Source of the DNA: JAFDVL01 sp043719385
GTDB taxonomy: Bacteria > Acidobacteriota > Blastocatellia > RBC074
Direction: 5' to 3'
NCBI GenBank assembly: GCA_043719385.1
Contig: JAYSTY010000223.1
Location: forward strand, 1 to 20,172
Length of the DNA: 20,172 nt
Within the stretch, counting starts at the first letter, position 1. The number at the start of each line of letters is the position of its first letter. This document shows positions 1 through 7,589 of the stretch, piece after piece. A program made the translations under genes and the position numbers. A model generated the notes under the pieces. It did not search any database, was not told the DNA's origin, and saw only the letters and a list, made by a program, of their open reading frames with translations.

Positions 1-130
1 TGATGGCTAACGATGTTCCCAAAATATTTTCGTGATAGAAAACATGCGTGTGTGCTGTTTTGGCGTTTGCAGAAATTAGGAAGAGTGAAAGACATAAAAA
101 AATGAGTAGAGTTTTTGTTTGTAAGTTCAT
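1..130 (-). CDS. N-terminus of probable FAD:protein FMN transferase (ApbE-like), cut by left window edge
   Basis: An open minus-strand frame starts at the ATG at 130-128 and runs without a stop through the left edge, giving 43 residues. The first 23 form a typical Sec signal peptide (charged start, Leu/Ile/Phe-rich core, ANA before the likely cleavage site). The mature part begins with aromatic and His residues followed by ENILGTSLAI, which resembles the N-terminal [M/L]GT segment of ApbE-family enzymes, which attach FMN to Ser/Thr of exported redox proteins. No clear Shine-Dalgarno sequence lies upstream. The next upstream gene on this strand encodes an eight-EF-hand protein, and a PepSY membrane protein lies further upstream; ApbE and PepSY proteins are known partners in extracytosolic flavin-based electron transfer. 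A secreted protein start is well supported; the family rests on one short motif and could be wrong. Confidence 0.5.
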   Translation of the reverse strand, partial: MNLQTKTLLIFLCLSLFLISANAKTAHTHVFYHENILGTSLAI

Positions 131-162
131 GTAGTTTTTTTGTAAGAAGGGGGAGTTTTTTT

Positions 163-231
163 GCCGCGAATTACGCGAATTACTTTGTTAAGGGTAGTTA
201 GTAATTCGTGAAAATTCGCGTAATTCGCGGC
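163..231. repeat. Perfect 19-bp inverted repeat, REP-like, between two minus-strand genes
   Basis: Arms 163-181 and 213-231 are perfect reverse complements, rich in CGCGAATT/AATTCGCG, around a 31-nt spacer. The spacer also holds GTAATTCGTG (201-210), a near-copy of the start of the right arm. The element sits 8 bp past the stop of the EF-hand gene and 32 bp before the next start. The minus-strand transcript shows an A-run rather than a U-run after the stem, so it is not a classical Rho-independent terminator. A dispersed REP-type palindrome, or an mRNA-stabilising stem between cistrons, fits better. Confidence 0.7.
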
Positions 232-239
232 TCATCCGG

Positions 240-1145
240 TTATCTTTGAGGAGGACGATCACCACCTGGGCGACCGCGTTGTTCCGCCATGACTTTGATT
301 TCATCCGGTATCAAAAATCCGTCGTGATTGGTGTCAAGGCGCTCCATCATTTCCTGCATCCGTTCGGGCAATTCGTCTTTGGATAATTTGCCGTCGCCGT
401 TCTTGTCGAATTCCATCATGCGCTTGACCGCTTCTTCAGGCGAACCGCCGCCGAAGCCGCCGCGTCCGCCTCTGCCGCCCGCCGGACGAACTTCGTCTTG
501 GGTTAATTGTCCGTCATTATTTTTGTCCAGTTTTTTCAAGGACACTGGTGCATTGTTGATTTCTTCGGCGGAAATAACGCCATCGCCGTTGCTGTCCAAA
601 GCCGCGAGGATCGGCATAAATTTCATCATCCCGCCTTCGGAGCCGCGCCGTCCCGGACCTTCGCCGTGATCGTCTTGACCGCCAGCATTATTGGCTGGAG
701 CGGCTTGGGCTTCTGCCATTTTGTTTAATTCGTCTTTGGTCAGAAAGCCATCTTTATTGAGATCGCCACGGGCAAAAATTCCCTGCATCCGTTCGGGGAC
801 TTCCTGTTTTGAAAGCTTCCCGTCTTTGTTCTGGTCAAATTCCAAAAGCCTGCTGACAATGGTTGCGCTGCTATTTTCGGACTGACCGCCACCTTCACGT
901 CGTTCAAAGTTAGGGCGAATTTCGTCTTCGGTGAGATTGCCGTCACCATTTTTGTCGAGCTTCCGCAACACCGTCGGAGCATTCGCAATTTCATCACTGG
1001 AAATCGCGCCATCGCTATTGGCATCCAATGCCGCCTGAACAGGCGATACTGGACGCCCGCCTTCTGGTCTTTGTGCGTAAATACTAATCGAAGGCATCAC
1101 GGCACAAACGATCATAAAGCTTAGCGACTTGAATATTTTTTTCAT
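240..1145 (-). CDS. Secreted protein with eight EF-hand calcium-binding loops in two duplicated halves
   Basis: This 301-residue protein has a signal peptide (about 1-24, ending YAQ) and eight canonical 12-residue EF-hand loops of the form DxNxDGxxxxxE at residues 41, 64, 104, 128, 184, 207, 247 and 271. The spacing within the first four (23, 40, 24) repeats exactly in the second four, so each loop has a partner 143 residues later: an internal duplication. The halves are joined by an Asp/Gly/Arg-rich linker (about 150-172), and Gly/Arg-rich stretches occur at 222-234 and the C-terminus. It probably binds Ca2+ outside the cytoplasm; no catalytic domain is visible. An AGGAG sequence about 10 nt upstream supports the ATG. 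Loops 3-4 and 7-8 closely resemble the two loops of the small EF-hand protein at 7257-7589. Confidence 0.93.
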   Translation of the reverse strand: MKKIFKSLSFMIVCAVMPSISIYAQRPEGGRPVSPVQAALDANSDGAISSDEIANAPTVLRKLDKNGDGNLTEDEIRPNFERREGGGQSENSSATIVSRLLEFDQNKDGKLSKQEVPERMQGIFARGDLNKDGFLTKDELNKMAEAQAAPANNAGGQDDHGEGPGRRGSEGGMMKFMPILAALDSNGDGVISAEEINNAPVSLKKLDKNNDGQLTQDEVRPAGGRGGRGGFGGGSPEEAVKRMMEFDKNGDGKLSKDELPERMQEMMERLDTNHDGFLIPDEIKVMAEQRGRPGGDRPPQR

Positions 1146-1175
1146 AAAGTTTTTCTCCTGACTGAGGTTGCAATT

Positions 1176-3545
1176 CTATTTGAAATTAACTCGTACCACA
1201 TTGCTGATTCTTCCATCAACCGTGAGCGTAACATCAACTTCGCCGCGTCCGATCAGTGTCCGTGGCAGCAAAATATTAGCCTGATCTACGCCGACAAAAT
1301 TCCCCTGCGCTCCGGCATAAACTAATGGCAAGTTTGTTCCGCCGATACTCGCACTGACATTCGCCAGGCCGCTGCGTAATCTGATGCCTGTGCCATATAA
1401 CGCAAGGTAAACCTGATCGCTTGCGGGATTAAGATCAATCGGAATTGTCACCGCACGATTTTGCCCTGTGTCGAAAGTGGCGACAGGTTCAAAGGTTTGT
1501 GAATTGTCCGGTTTTACGCGCTGCGCCTGTGCCGCAGCCGGGCCGCGTCCATTCGCTTCGACGGCAAATAATCCTGGCGTGACGGAAGTAATTTGTAGCA
1601 GGCCTGCCGCCACAATGTTACCGCTTTGCCGCACGGTGACGGAGCCTTCTCCGGTGACAAGCCCCGCCGGAACCTGATAATTAATTTGCGTCGGCGAAAC
1701 ATATAAAAGCGGCGCAATGCGTTCGACGCCGGAGACATCACGGATAGTAATTTGTGCGCCAGCCAATGTTTCCGGTAATGGTAATGACGTAGCGGCAACT
1801 GATGTACTTGAAAAATTTGTACCAAATCCTGCCACAATTGATTCAGGGGCGACGGCTCCGATGACGTAGCTGGCGGCGGAGACGGTCGCAATCGCGGGCG
1901 CAGTGCTTACGACTGAACCAAAAATATTCATCTGAAACGCAGGGCTGGTTGCAATCCCACCGACGGCGGCAGGGTCGAGAATGTACCACCGTCCGTACAA
2001 TGGAACTCCGATCAAAGCGGGATCATTTGGAATCGTCAGGCTCACCGAACCATATCCATTGCCTGATAATGTTGTTGTGACGCGAGCAAGCGAGGCGGTG
2101 TCAGGAATAGTTGCCGTTGCGCCAGAATTATTTTTGTCAATGATGAGAATTGCCTGTGCGCCGCCGAGCGCATTCGTGACACCAACAGTAAAACCGGTAT
2201 TGCCAACGATAGGCGGAGCGAGGGCCGTAACCTGCGGAATAACTCCTCCTGAACCTGCCGTTCCCGTGCCGATAATTTGCGGAACGCGCATGGATTCGGC
2301 ATACAGCATCGGGCGATCAAAGGGAACGGATTCAGAGGCGACACGCGGATCAGTCATCGGACGCTTCATAAAAGCTACGAGATCGGATTTTTGCTGAGCG
2401 CTTAAATTGCGCACACGGATACGATTTCGTTCAATATTTGCGGCATTGACATCGCCGCCGCGATTATAAAATTCGACGACAGCCTCAAGCGTAGCGAAGC
2501 GTCCGTTGTGCATGTACGGTGCGCGTAGCTCGACATTGCGCAGGCTTGGCGTGCGGAATTTTGCTAAATCATTTTGATTGCTCGTGACGACAAAAAGTCC
2601 CTGATCCTCGGCGGCAGGGCGAATCCCCGTGTTGTGAAAAAGATTATCGGTAAAGAGCGTTCCGGTATGGCATTCGTTGCAATCGTTCTGATTGAAAACC
2701 TGTTGCCCGCGAATTTCCGCCGCCGTCAGACTTCCAGAATCAAAAGGAGTTTGATTGGAATACAGGGTTCGTTCATACGTTGCAATCGCCATCGCAATGC
2801 GCGTTGGCGTTACTTCAGATGTGCCAAATGCTTCAGTGAAAAGTTCAGGATAGCTGCGACTACTAATCCAGGTCGTCAGCGCTGTTGGAACTGACGGAGC
2901 AAGCGCCAAAGGCTTTGAAGCAGCAATACGCTTAGCGACATCATTCCAATCGCGTCCGACGTGTCCCATTTCAGTTGAATTCACTGGTGGTCCCAGAATT
3001 TGGCTTTCCAGCGCGGCTCCGCTGGCGAGGACAACTGCGTTAGTAATCGGATCACGGAAGACCTGCAACGCTCGTCCATCCCAAAAGAGGGAACTGGAAT
3101 AAGCGGCATTGATCGAAGACATTGAGCGGCGTCCGGTCACTTGCTCCTTGAAGCCAAAGCTTGCCGACCATTGATATGTGCCATCCGCGAGATTAAGCGG
3201 AACCCCAGGCGAACCAACCATGTCATCAATTGTTCCAAAGACGCCATCAACGCCAGGATTTATGGAACGAGCAGCATTGCTGATAGAGCGCGGATCCGCG
3301 CCGCCATTTGAGGCATGATGACAGCTTCCGCAAGCGACAGTTTTGGTCGAAGAAAGTTGCTCGTCCCAGAACAGCGCTTTCCCTAAATTGGCTTTGGCCG
3401 TAGTCACCGGATTACCAGGCGGCGCGGCTGGCGGATTCAATTGATTCACCTGACCATTGACCTTTGATGACGGCAAAAGCTGAGCGACGACCACAATTAA
3501 TGGCAGCACAAACAACAACAAGAGGGAGAGTTTTAATAAGCGCAT
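1176..3545 (-). CDS. Di-heme cytochrome c peroxidase (MauG/CcpA family) fused to a C-terminal TIGR03437 domain
   Basis: The 789-residue exported protein starts with a hydrophobic signal segment (about 3-22). Residues about 45-400 form a bacterial di-heme peroxidase-type module: heme motif CGSCH at 72-76, second heme motif CNECH at 289-293, and the family hallmarks SLFWDGR (152-158), TPSLRNV (332-338) and YMHNGRF (344-350). These enzymes reduce H2O2 or oxidise substrates with electrons from periplasmic carriers. After about 400 comes an Ig/IPT-like Gly/Thr-rich region (about 430-545), then a TIGR03437 domain (about 553-789), an extracellular module frequent in Acidobacteria. Family peroxidases are usually 320-450 residues, so the C-terminal half is an extension. 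AAGGA upstream supports the ATG. Two CxxCH motifs imply maturation by a cytochrome c system, not encoded here. Confidence 0.92.
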   Translation of the reverse strand: MRLLKLSLLLLFVLPLIVVVAQLLPSSKVNGQVNQLNPPAAPPGNPVTTAKANLGKALFWDEQLSSTKTVACGSCHHASNGGADPRSISNAARSINPGVDGVFGTIDDMVGSPGVPLNLADGTYQWSASFGFKEQVTGRRSMSSINAAYSSSLFWDGRALQVFRDPITNAVVLASGAALESQILGPPVNSTEMGHVGRDWNDVAKRIAASKPLALAPSVPTALTTWISSRSYPELFTEAFGTSEVTPTRIAMAIATYERTLYSNQTPFDSGSLTAAEIRGQQVFNQNDCNECHTGTLFTDNLFHNTGIRPAAEDQGLFVVTSNQNDLAKFRTPSLRNVELRAPYMHNGRFATLEAVVEFYNRGGDVNAANIERNRIRVRNLSAQQKSDLVAFMKRPMTDPRVASESVPFDRPMLYAESMRVPQIIGTGTAGSGGVIPQVTALAPPIVGNTGFTVGVTNALGGAQAILIIDKNNSGATATIPDTASLARVTTTLSGNGYGSVSLTIPNDPALIGVPLYGRWYILDPAAVGGIATSPAFQMNIFGSVVSTAPAIATVSAASYVIGAVAPESIVAGFGTNFSSTSVAATSLPLPETLAGAQITIRDVSGVERIAPLLYVSPTQINYQVPAGLVTGEGSVTVRQSGNIVAAGLLQITSVTPGLFAVEANGRGPAAAQAQRVKPDNSQTFEPVATFDTGQNRAVTIPIDLNPASDQVYLALYGTGIRLRSGLANVSASIGGTNLPLVYAGAQGNFVGVDQANILLPRTLIGRGEVDVTLTVDGRISNVVRVNFK

Positions 3546-3609
3546 TATTATTCCTTAAACTTAATTTTTTTCATTCAATCACCAGCTTCTGGTGAGAGTT
3601 TTGGCGTAC

Positions 3610-4287
3610 CTATATAAAGACGCCTGAAACTCCTGGTCGGTTATACAAAATCCAGGCAGCGCACAACACGACGAAAGATAAACAGACTGCGCCCAAACTC
3701 CACCAACGAGCGTGAAGTGATTGGGTGGCAGTTGTCGCCGCCGTCATTCGATAATTCAGGCGTATTTCACGTTGCAACGGATCGCGTTCCTGTCCGTCAA
3801 TTTTAATTTCGTTCATCGCGGGAACCAGCGCGTTAACGAGATAATTACTGGATTCGGGTAGATGATTGTTGCGAAAATAAATTTGCTGAGAGTCGGCAGC
3901 ACCAGACGATGAAGACGCTTCATACGTGAGTCGAATCGTGCCTAACCCTTCACGCATTTCTTGTTGCGTCGGAAATTGACTGTCGGTTAGCTTGAGCGGC
4001 GTCTTGATATTGCCAATGGACAGCTCAATGTCCTGTGACACACGTTGTAGATAAGCCTGTTCCTCTGCCTTCGTAATTTGCCTATCGCCATTGGTATCAA
4101 TCAGCGCGCAGATGCGTTCCGCTACCTGCACGCCGGGAATTAAACGCAATTCGATGCGTACATTATTCGGCGCAAGCGCGATCTGCGTAACCTGCAAATA
4201 TTGATCAAGGACATGCGCCGTTGCCGGATGATGAGCGGCGCACATGCACAATAAACACAGCACTGGGATGACAATCTTTTGTTTCAT
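3610..4287 (-). CDS. Exported hypothetical protein with one EF-hand and a C-terminal membrane helix
   Basis: The 225-residue product has a signal peptide (about 1-24, ending ATA before HVLDQYLQ), a soluble extracytoplasmic region containing one EF-hand loop (DTNGDRQITKAE, 64-75), and a single hydrophobic helix near the C-terminus (about 196-215) followed by a short tail. The start of the mature region (AHVLDQYLQ, then IELRLIPGVQVAERI and an Asp-rich loop) resembles extracytoplasmic domains that in other bacteria precede HupE/UreJ-type membrane domains, but here only one helix follows. I do not recognise a function. The ATG lies 7 nt after the tannase-family stop with no Shine-Dalgarno sequence of its own, so translation is probably coupled. 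The loop has Asp, Asn, Asp and Glu at ligand positions 1, 3, 5 and 12 and should bind Ca2+. Confidence 0.8.
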   Translation of the reverse strand: MKQKIVIPVLCLLCMCAAHHPATAHVLDQYLQVTQIALAPNNVRIELRLIPGVQVAERICALIDTNGDRQITKAEEQAYLQRVSQDIELSIGNIKTPLKLTDSQFPTQQEMREGLGTIRLTYEASSSSGAADSQQIYFRNNHLPESSNYLVNALVPAMNEIKIDGQERDPLQREIRLNYRMTAATTATQSLHARWWSLGAVCLSFVVLCAAWILYNRPGVSGVFI

Positions 4288-4294
4288 GAGTTCG

Positions 4295-5848
4295 TTATTT
4301 TTTCACGGGCATTTGGCACGCGAAATTCGCCGCGTCATCTATGCTGCCACTGCCTTTGTAAACAGCAACCTGCGGATAAGGACATAGCGGGCGCGTCCGA
4401 TCAATCTTTCCATTCGTAGCGTGCGAAGCGACGATCTGTTGTGGCGCTTGTTTTTTCTCAACCCAATTTTCAAGCGCAGCCAGACCGTCAAGCGTGTTGG
4501 GGCCTGCGCCGCCGCCGCAATGTCCCATGCCTGGAGCCATAAACAGTCGCGCAAAATCACGTGTTTCGCTGCCCAAAATTTCTTCGACATTTTCGTAAAA
4601 CTGAATGCTGTTGCGCGGCGAAATGTTTTGATCCAGCCAGCCGTGATACATCAACAACTTGCCGCCGAGCCGCTGAAACGCTGTCAGGTCAGAATTCGTT
4701 GAATTCAAAATATTGCCCAATCGGTTGGAGGCTTCGATCAGTGACGCGAAGCTTTTCTGGTCGGCGAAATTGAAGGTCTTCCAATCCCAGGCTGGATTAC
4801 TCAAAGCCATAAATTTAAAGTAGCTGAGCGGAGGGCCGAAAGGACTTTGAATGTGTCCAGGCCAACCTTCTTCGCTGCTCGGTTCGTATCCTGCCCAAAA
4901 TGATTTCCCTGTTGTAGGGTCTTTCAATCCTTCATAAATTTTACGCACGGAATCCACCTGCCCAGCAGTCAGGCAATCGGCTCCGTCTGCGCCTTTGCAT
5001 TGAATCGTCGCAGGATCAAACGTGCAGCTTCGCGTGTCGGCAATCAATCCGTCTTTGAGTCCATCCTGCGCATCGCAAGCCGCGAGCGCCGCCTTCGCAA
5101 TCATCGGCAGCTTTTCATTCGGAATCAGATTCTCCGGCGCACGATGCGTGACATACGCCGCATACAATTCACCCGGCCACATTTGCGTAGGGTAGTTGGC
5201 AGGCGCACCCGCTACGATGCCGTCATAATCTGCCGGGTAGCGTTGCGCTTCAGAAAGCCCCTGACCGCCGCCGCACGAACAGCCGGTAAAATAGGAATAA
5301 CGCGGCGCTTGATTGTAATAAGCGCGAATCACGCCTTTCGCAGCGCGAGCCGTCATGTGAATCCCACGTGAAGCGAAATCCACCAGCAATTCGGGATGGC
5401 CGAGCGGCCACGCTTCGTTGTCGGGTTTGTTGTTATGCCCCGTGTCCGTGCTGGCGGTCGCGTAGCCGCGCAGCAACGCCTGACTCATCGCACTGTAATT
5501 GACGAACCCCGCGAGTCCGCCATTGCCGACGCCGTTGAATTTGCCATTCCATGGTTTGTCGCCCATCGTGGTTGGCAGCCAGACTTCAAAATTGATGGCG
5601 GGTTCGACTACGCCCACGACGCGACAAAAGGCGGGCAGATTTTTCGCCACTGCTGGCGTTACCGCGCCTTGTCCACCGGAGGTTGGCGGCGCGAATTCTC
5701 CGGCTGGTACGAGTTGCGCAGAAGTGATTTTAGTTTGCGGCAACGCGAGTTTGGCGAGTGCTTCACACGATGAATTAGCTTGCGCGAATGTTGTTAGCGA
5801 AAAAACTGCCGATACGATAAGGCAAAAAGTGAAATGGTGAATCTTCAT
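4295..5848 (-). CDS. Tannase / feruloyl esterase family alpha/beta-hydrolase, secreted
   Basis: This 517-residue protein has a signal peptide (about 1-24) and is full length for the tannase family, whose members hydrolyse esters of aromatic acids (tannins, feruloyl or chlorogenate esters; MHETase is a relative). The expected parts are visible: the Cys190-Ser191 pair in TGCSCGGGQG (nucleophile elbow), Asp406 in YHGWLDQNISP, and His443-Cys444 in PGMGHCGGG, giving the family's CS-D-HC triad tied by a disulfide. The lid carries the calcium-loop signature CDAQDGLKDG (258-267) with a following Cys275. Members usually read CSTGGRQ at the elbow; here it is CSCGGGQ. The gene lies 30 bp after the PepSY gene and 7 bp before the next. 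The substrate cannot be read from sequence. Confidence 0.92.
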   Translation of the reverse strand: MKIHHFTFCLIVSAVFSLTTFAQANSSCEALAKLALPQTKITSAQLVPAGEFAPPTSGGQGAVTPAVAKNLPAFCRVVGVVEPAINFEVWLPTTMGDKPWNGKFNGVGNGGLAGFVNYSAMSQALLRGYATASTDTGHNNKPDNEAWPLGHPELLVDFASRGIHMTARAAKGVIRAYYNQAPRYSYFTGCSCGGGQGLSEAQRYPADYDGIVAGAPANYPTQMWPGELYAAYVTHRAPENLIPNEKLPMIAKAALAACDAQDGLKDGLIADTRSCTFDPATIQCKGADGADCLTAGQVDSVRKIYEGLKDPTTGKSFWAGYEPSSEEGWPGHIQSPFGPPLSYFKFMALSNPAWDWKTFNFADQKSFASLIEASNRLGNILNSTNSDLTAFQRLGGKLLMYHGWLDQNISPRNSIQFYENVEEILGSETRDFARLFMAPGMGHCGGGAGPNTLDGLAALENWVEKKQAPQQIVASHATNGKIDRTRPLCPYPQVAVYKGSGSIDDAANFACQMPVKK

Positions 5849-5878
5849 TGAGTTTCTTATTTTTGTGCTGCGAGGTGG

Positions 5879-7057
5879 CTAGGAAGCGGAAACTTCCGCC
5901 ACTTCAGTCGCATTGATAGTGCGTGCGCGGCGCGTGCGCCAACTTCTGAACCTGCGCCATGAAAGCGCCAAGCCTGTATAAACCAGAAACACCGCGCCGA
6001 GCGAAGCGATTCCGGCGAGAGTTTGTCCGAAGACTCCCAGCACTTCGCCTGTATGCGCGAAACGTAAAATCGTGCGCCAGCGGCGACCTGTGCTGGTGCC
6101 GGAAAATGCTTCTGTTTTTACTACCGATCCCGTGCTGCGCTCCATCGTGAGTGTAGTGCGTTTTTGCGGCTCTCCGCCCCAGCCCGCATCTACCGCGAAG
6201 CTTGCTGTAGTGTCTTCCGCTTTGGGTAATCGCATCGAGATCGTGCGCCAATCCGTCGTGTATTGCTGAGCGCGTGAATACAGTGCATTCAGCCCTTCAT
6301 ACGAAAGCGGTGCGCTGCTTGCGGGAGCATTGCCTGGAGGCCCTGGACGGCGTGGCGGCGGAGGATTTTCACCGGCTGCGCGAAAGACTAAATTGTTGGC
6401 CCAGCCGAACGACATCACTACGCCGGAAGCCACGATGATCGCCAGCGGCACACAGCACCAAAAACCAATCGTGTTATGCCAGTTAAAATCACGCGCCTTG
6501 CCGGGCAATCCGCGCTTGAACCAAACCACGTTGCGCAACTGCGCCAACGTCCAGTTGCGCGGCCACCACAGATATAAGCCGCTGATGACGATGAAGAGAA
6601 ATAGGAAATTGCCAATGCCTGTCACCCATCTGCCCGCATCGCGTCCGCCGCCTTCCAGCGCCAACCAGCGATGCCAATCTTCCATGTTGTGCAAGAAGTG
6701 CCGCATACCTTGCGCGCCTTCGCCCAGCATTTCGCCGGAGTAAGGATTGACATACAGCGTGCGATCACCGCGTCCGCCGGGGTTCGGGAAACTCACTGAA
6801 AGCGGAGCCGTTGCTTCTGATCTAAAGGTGACACTTGTCGGCGTTGTGTTTGCTGCTGCGCTGATTTTGCTGAGCAAGGCTTCAGGCGGCAATGGTGTGG
6901 AGGGTGCGATGTTGAAGCTGCGCGTTTCCCACCAGAATGACATTTGCTTTTCGTAGGTCAGCAAGACGCCAGTGACCGACATCATTAACACAACAATGCC
7001 AGCGGTAATTCCTATAACCAGGTGCGACCAAAAAAGAATTTTGCGAAATATCCTCAT
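5879..7057 (-). CDS. PepSY-associated TM helix protein (membrane reductase-like)
   Basis: The 392-residue protein has about four membrane helices (12-36, 147-165, 197-217, 344-366), the layout of the PepSY_TM family, which includes siderophore-reductase-like proteins and membrane partners of extracytosolic flavin carriers. Histidines near membrane faces are candidate heme or electron-transfer ligands: H12, the HFLHNMEDWH cluster (120-129), H194 in NWHNTIGFW and H335 in RFAHTGEVLG. A PepSY-like extracytoplasmic segment follows the first helix (LYVNPYSGEMLGE, 101-113), and a Pro-rich linker (231-246) precedes a second. An upstream GGGAG supports the ATG. It probably moves electrons across the inner membrane to exported redox proteins. 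The window cannot show whether its acceptor is the peroxidase or a flavinylated protein outside the window. Confidence 0.88.
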   Translation of the reverse strand: MRIFRKILFWSHLVIGITAGIVVLMMSVTGVLLTYEKQMSFWWETRSFNIAPSTPLPPEALLSKISAAANTTPTSVTFRSEATAPLSVSFPNPGGRGDRTLYVNPYSGEMLGEGAQGMRHFLHNMEDWHRWLALEGGGRDAGRWVTGIGNFLFLFIVISGLYLWWPRNWTLAQLRNVVWFKRGLPGKARDFNWHNTIGFWCCVPLAIIVASGVVMSFGWANNLVFRAAGENPPPPRRPGPPGNAPASSAPLSYEGLNALYSRAQQYTTDWRTISMRLPKAEDTTASFAVDAGWGGEPQKRTTLTMERSTGSVVKTEAFSGTSTGRRWRTILRFAHTGEVLGVFGQTLAGIASLGAVFLVYTGLALSWRRFRSWRTRRARTINATEVAEVSAS

Positions 7058-7078
7058 TTGTCGGAACTCCCTTCCAAA

Positions 7079-7147
7079 AAAATGTAAGGTAGGTTCTCGA
7101 CCTGCCGTTATTATTATTTGGCAGGTTGAGAACCCGCCCTACATTTT
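7079..7147. repeat. Imperfect 28-bp inverted repeat with 13-nt AT-rich loop
   Basis: Arms 7079-7106 and 7120-7147 pair over 28 positions with four mismatches, all transitions when one arm is compared with the reverse complement of the other. The loop (7107-7119) is AT-rich. The element lies in the roughly 200-bp gap between the small EF-hand gene and the PepSY gene, just upstream of the PepSY Shine-Dalgarno region. Size, long near-perfect stem and intergenic position suggest a dispersed palindromic repeat or a small MITE-like element rather than a terminator, since no U-run follows on either strand. Confidence 0.75.
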
Positions 7148-7256
7148 ATCTCGGTGCGTCTTCGGCGATAACCCGGCCAAAGCCGATCAACAACAGTGAA
7201 AACATAATGCCGAACGTCAGGTTTTAATTTTCATGAAATTTCTTTCGATCTGGTCA

Positions 7257-7589
7257 TTACTGATTGTCGCCTGCTTGCCGTTTCTCACGTTCGTTGCGTT
7301 TTGCGGTTTCATTGTCGGCGATGGCCAAATTACGCAATTCGTCCTGACTCAACGTGCCGTCTTTATTCGCGTCGCCGCGTTCGAATAACCCCTGCATACG
7401 TTCTGGCACTTCATCGCTGGATAGTTTTCCGTCACCGTTTTGATCGAACTCCAACAACAATTTGACCATCTCATCGGGAGTCGGCCCGGTTGGCCCGCCT
7501 CTTTTCTCTCGCAAGAAATATCCTGCGACTACAGCGATGATGAGTACCGCGAGCAGGCACAAAACGAATCGCTTTTTCAGGTTCATCAC
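7257..7589 (-). CDS. Small membrane-anchored protein with two EF-hands
   Basis: This 110-residue product has an N-terminal hydrophobic helix (about 8-25) that is an anchor or uncleaved signal, then two canonical EF-hand loops at 49-60 and 73-84 and a charged, probably disordered tail. The segment from EFDQNGDGKL through VPERMQG to the second loop closely matches loops 3-4 and 7-8 of the eight-EF-hand protein at 240-1145, so the two share an origin. The first possible start is GTG at 7589, overlapping the last base of the DUF3500 stop; ATG at 7586 is the next codon and may be the true start. Either way translation is probably coupled to DUF3500. Calcium binding is expected; the partner is unknown. 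Confidence 0.85.
   Translation of the reverse strand: MMNLKKRFVLCLLAVLIIAVVAGYFLREKRGGPTGPTPDEMVKLLLEFDQNGDGKLSSDEVPERMQGLFERGDANKDGTLSQDELRNLAIADNETAKRNEREKRQAGDNQ

Noticed and set aside
163..231. Rho-independent terminator after the EF-hand gene
   Set aside because: The stem is long and perfect, but no U-run follows on the minus-strand transcript, so it was listed as a repeat.
7063..7086. Plus-strand GGAACT-N15-GTAAGG resembling the ECF motif
   Set aside because: Lacks the GTNC core, lies partly in the inverted repeat and has no plus-strand gene downstream.
7146..7205. 19-codon hydrophobic minus-strand frame (start MFSLLLIGFGRV) before the PepSY gene
   Set aside because: Very short, no ribosome site, and its stop falls in the palindrome. 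It could be the tail of a decayed membrane gene, but nothing upstream in frame supports this.
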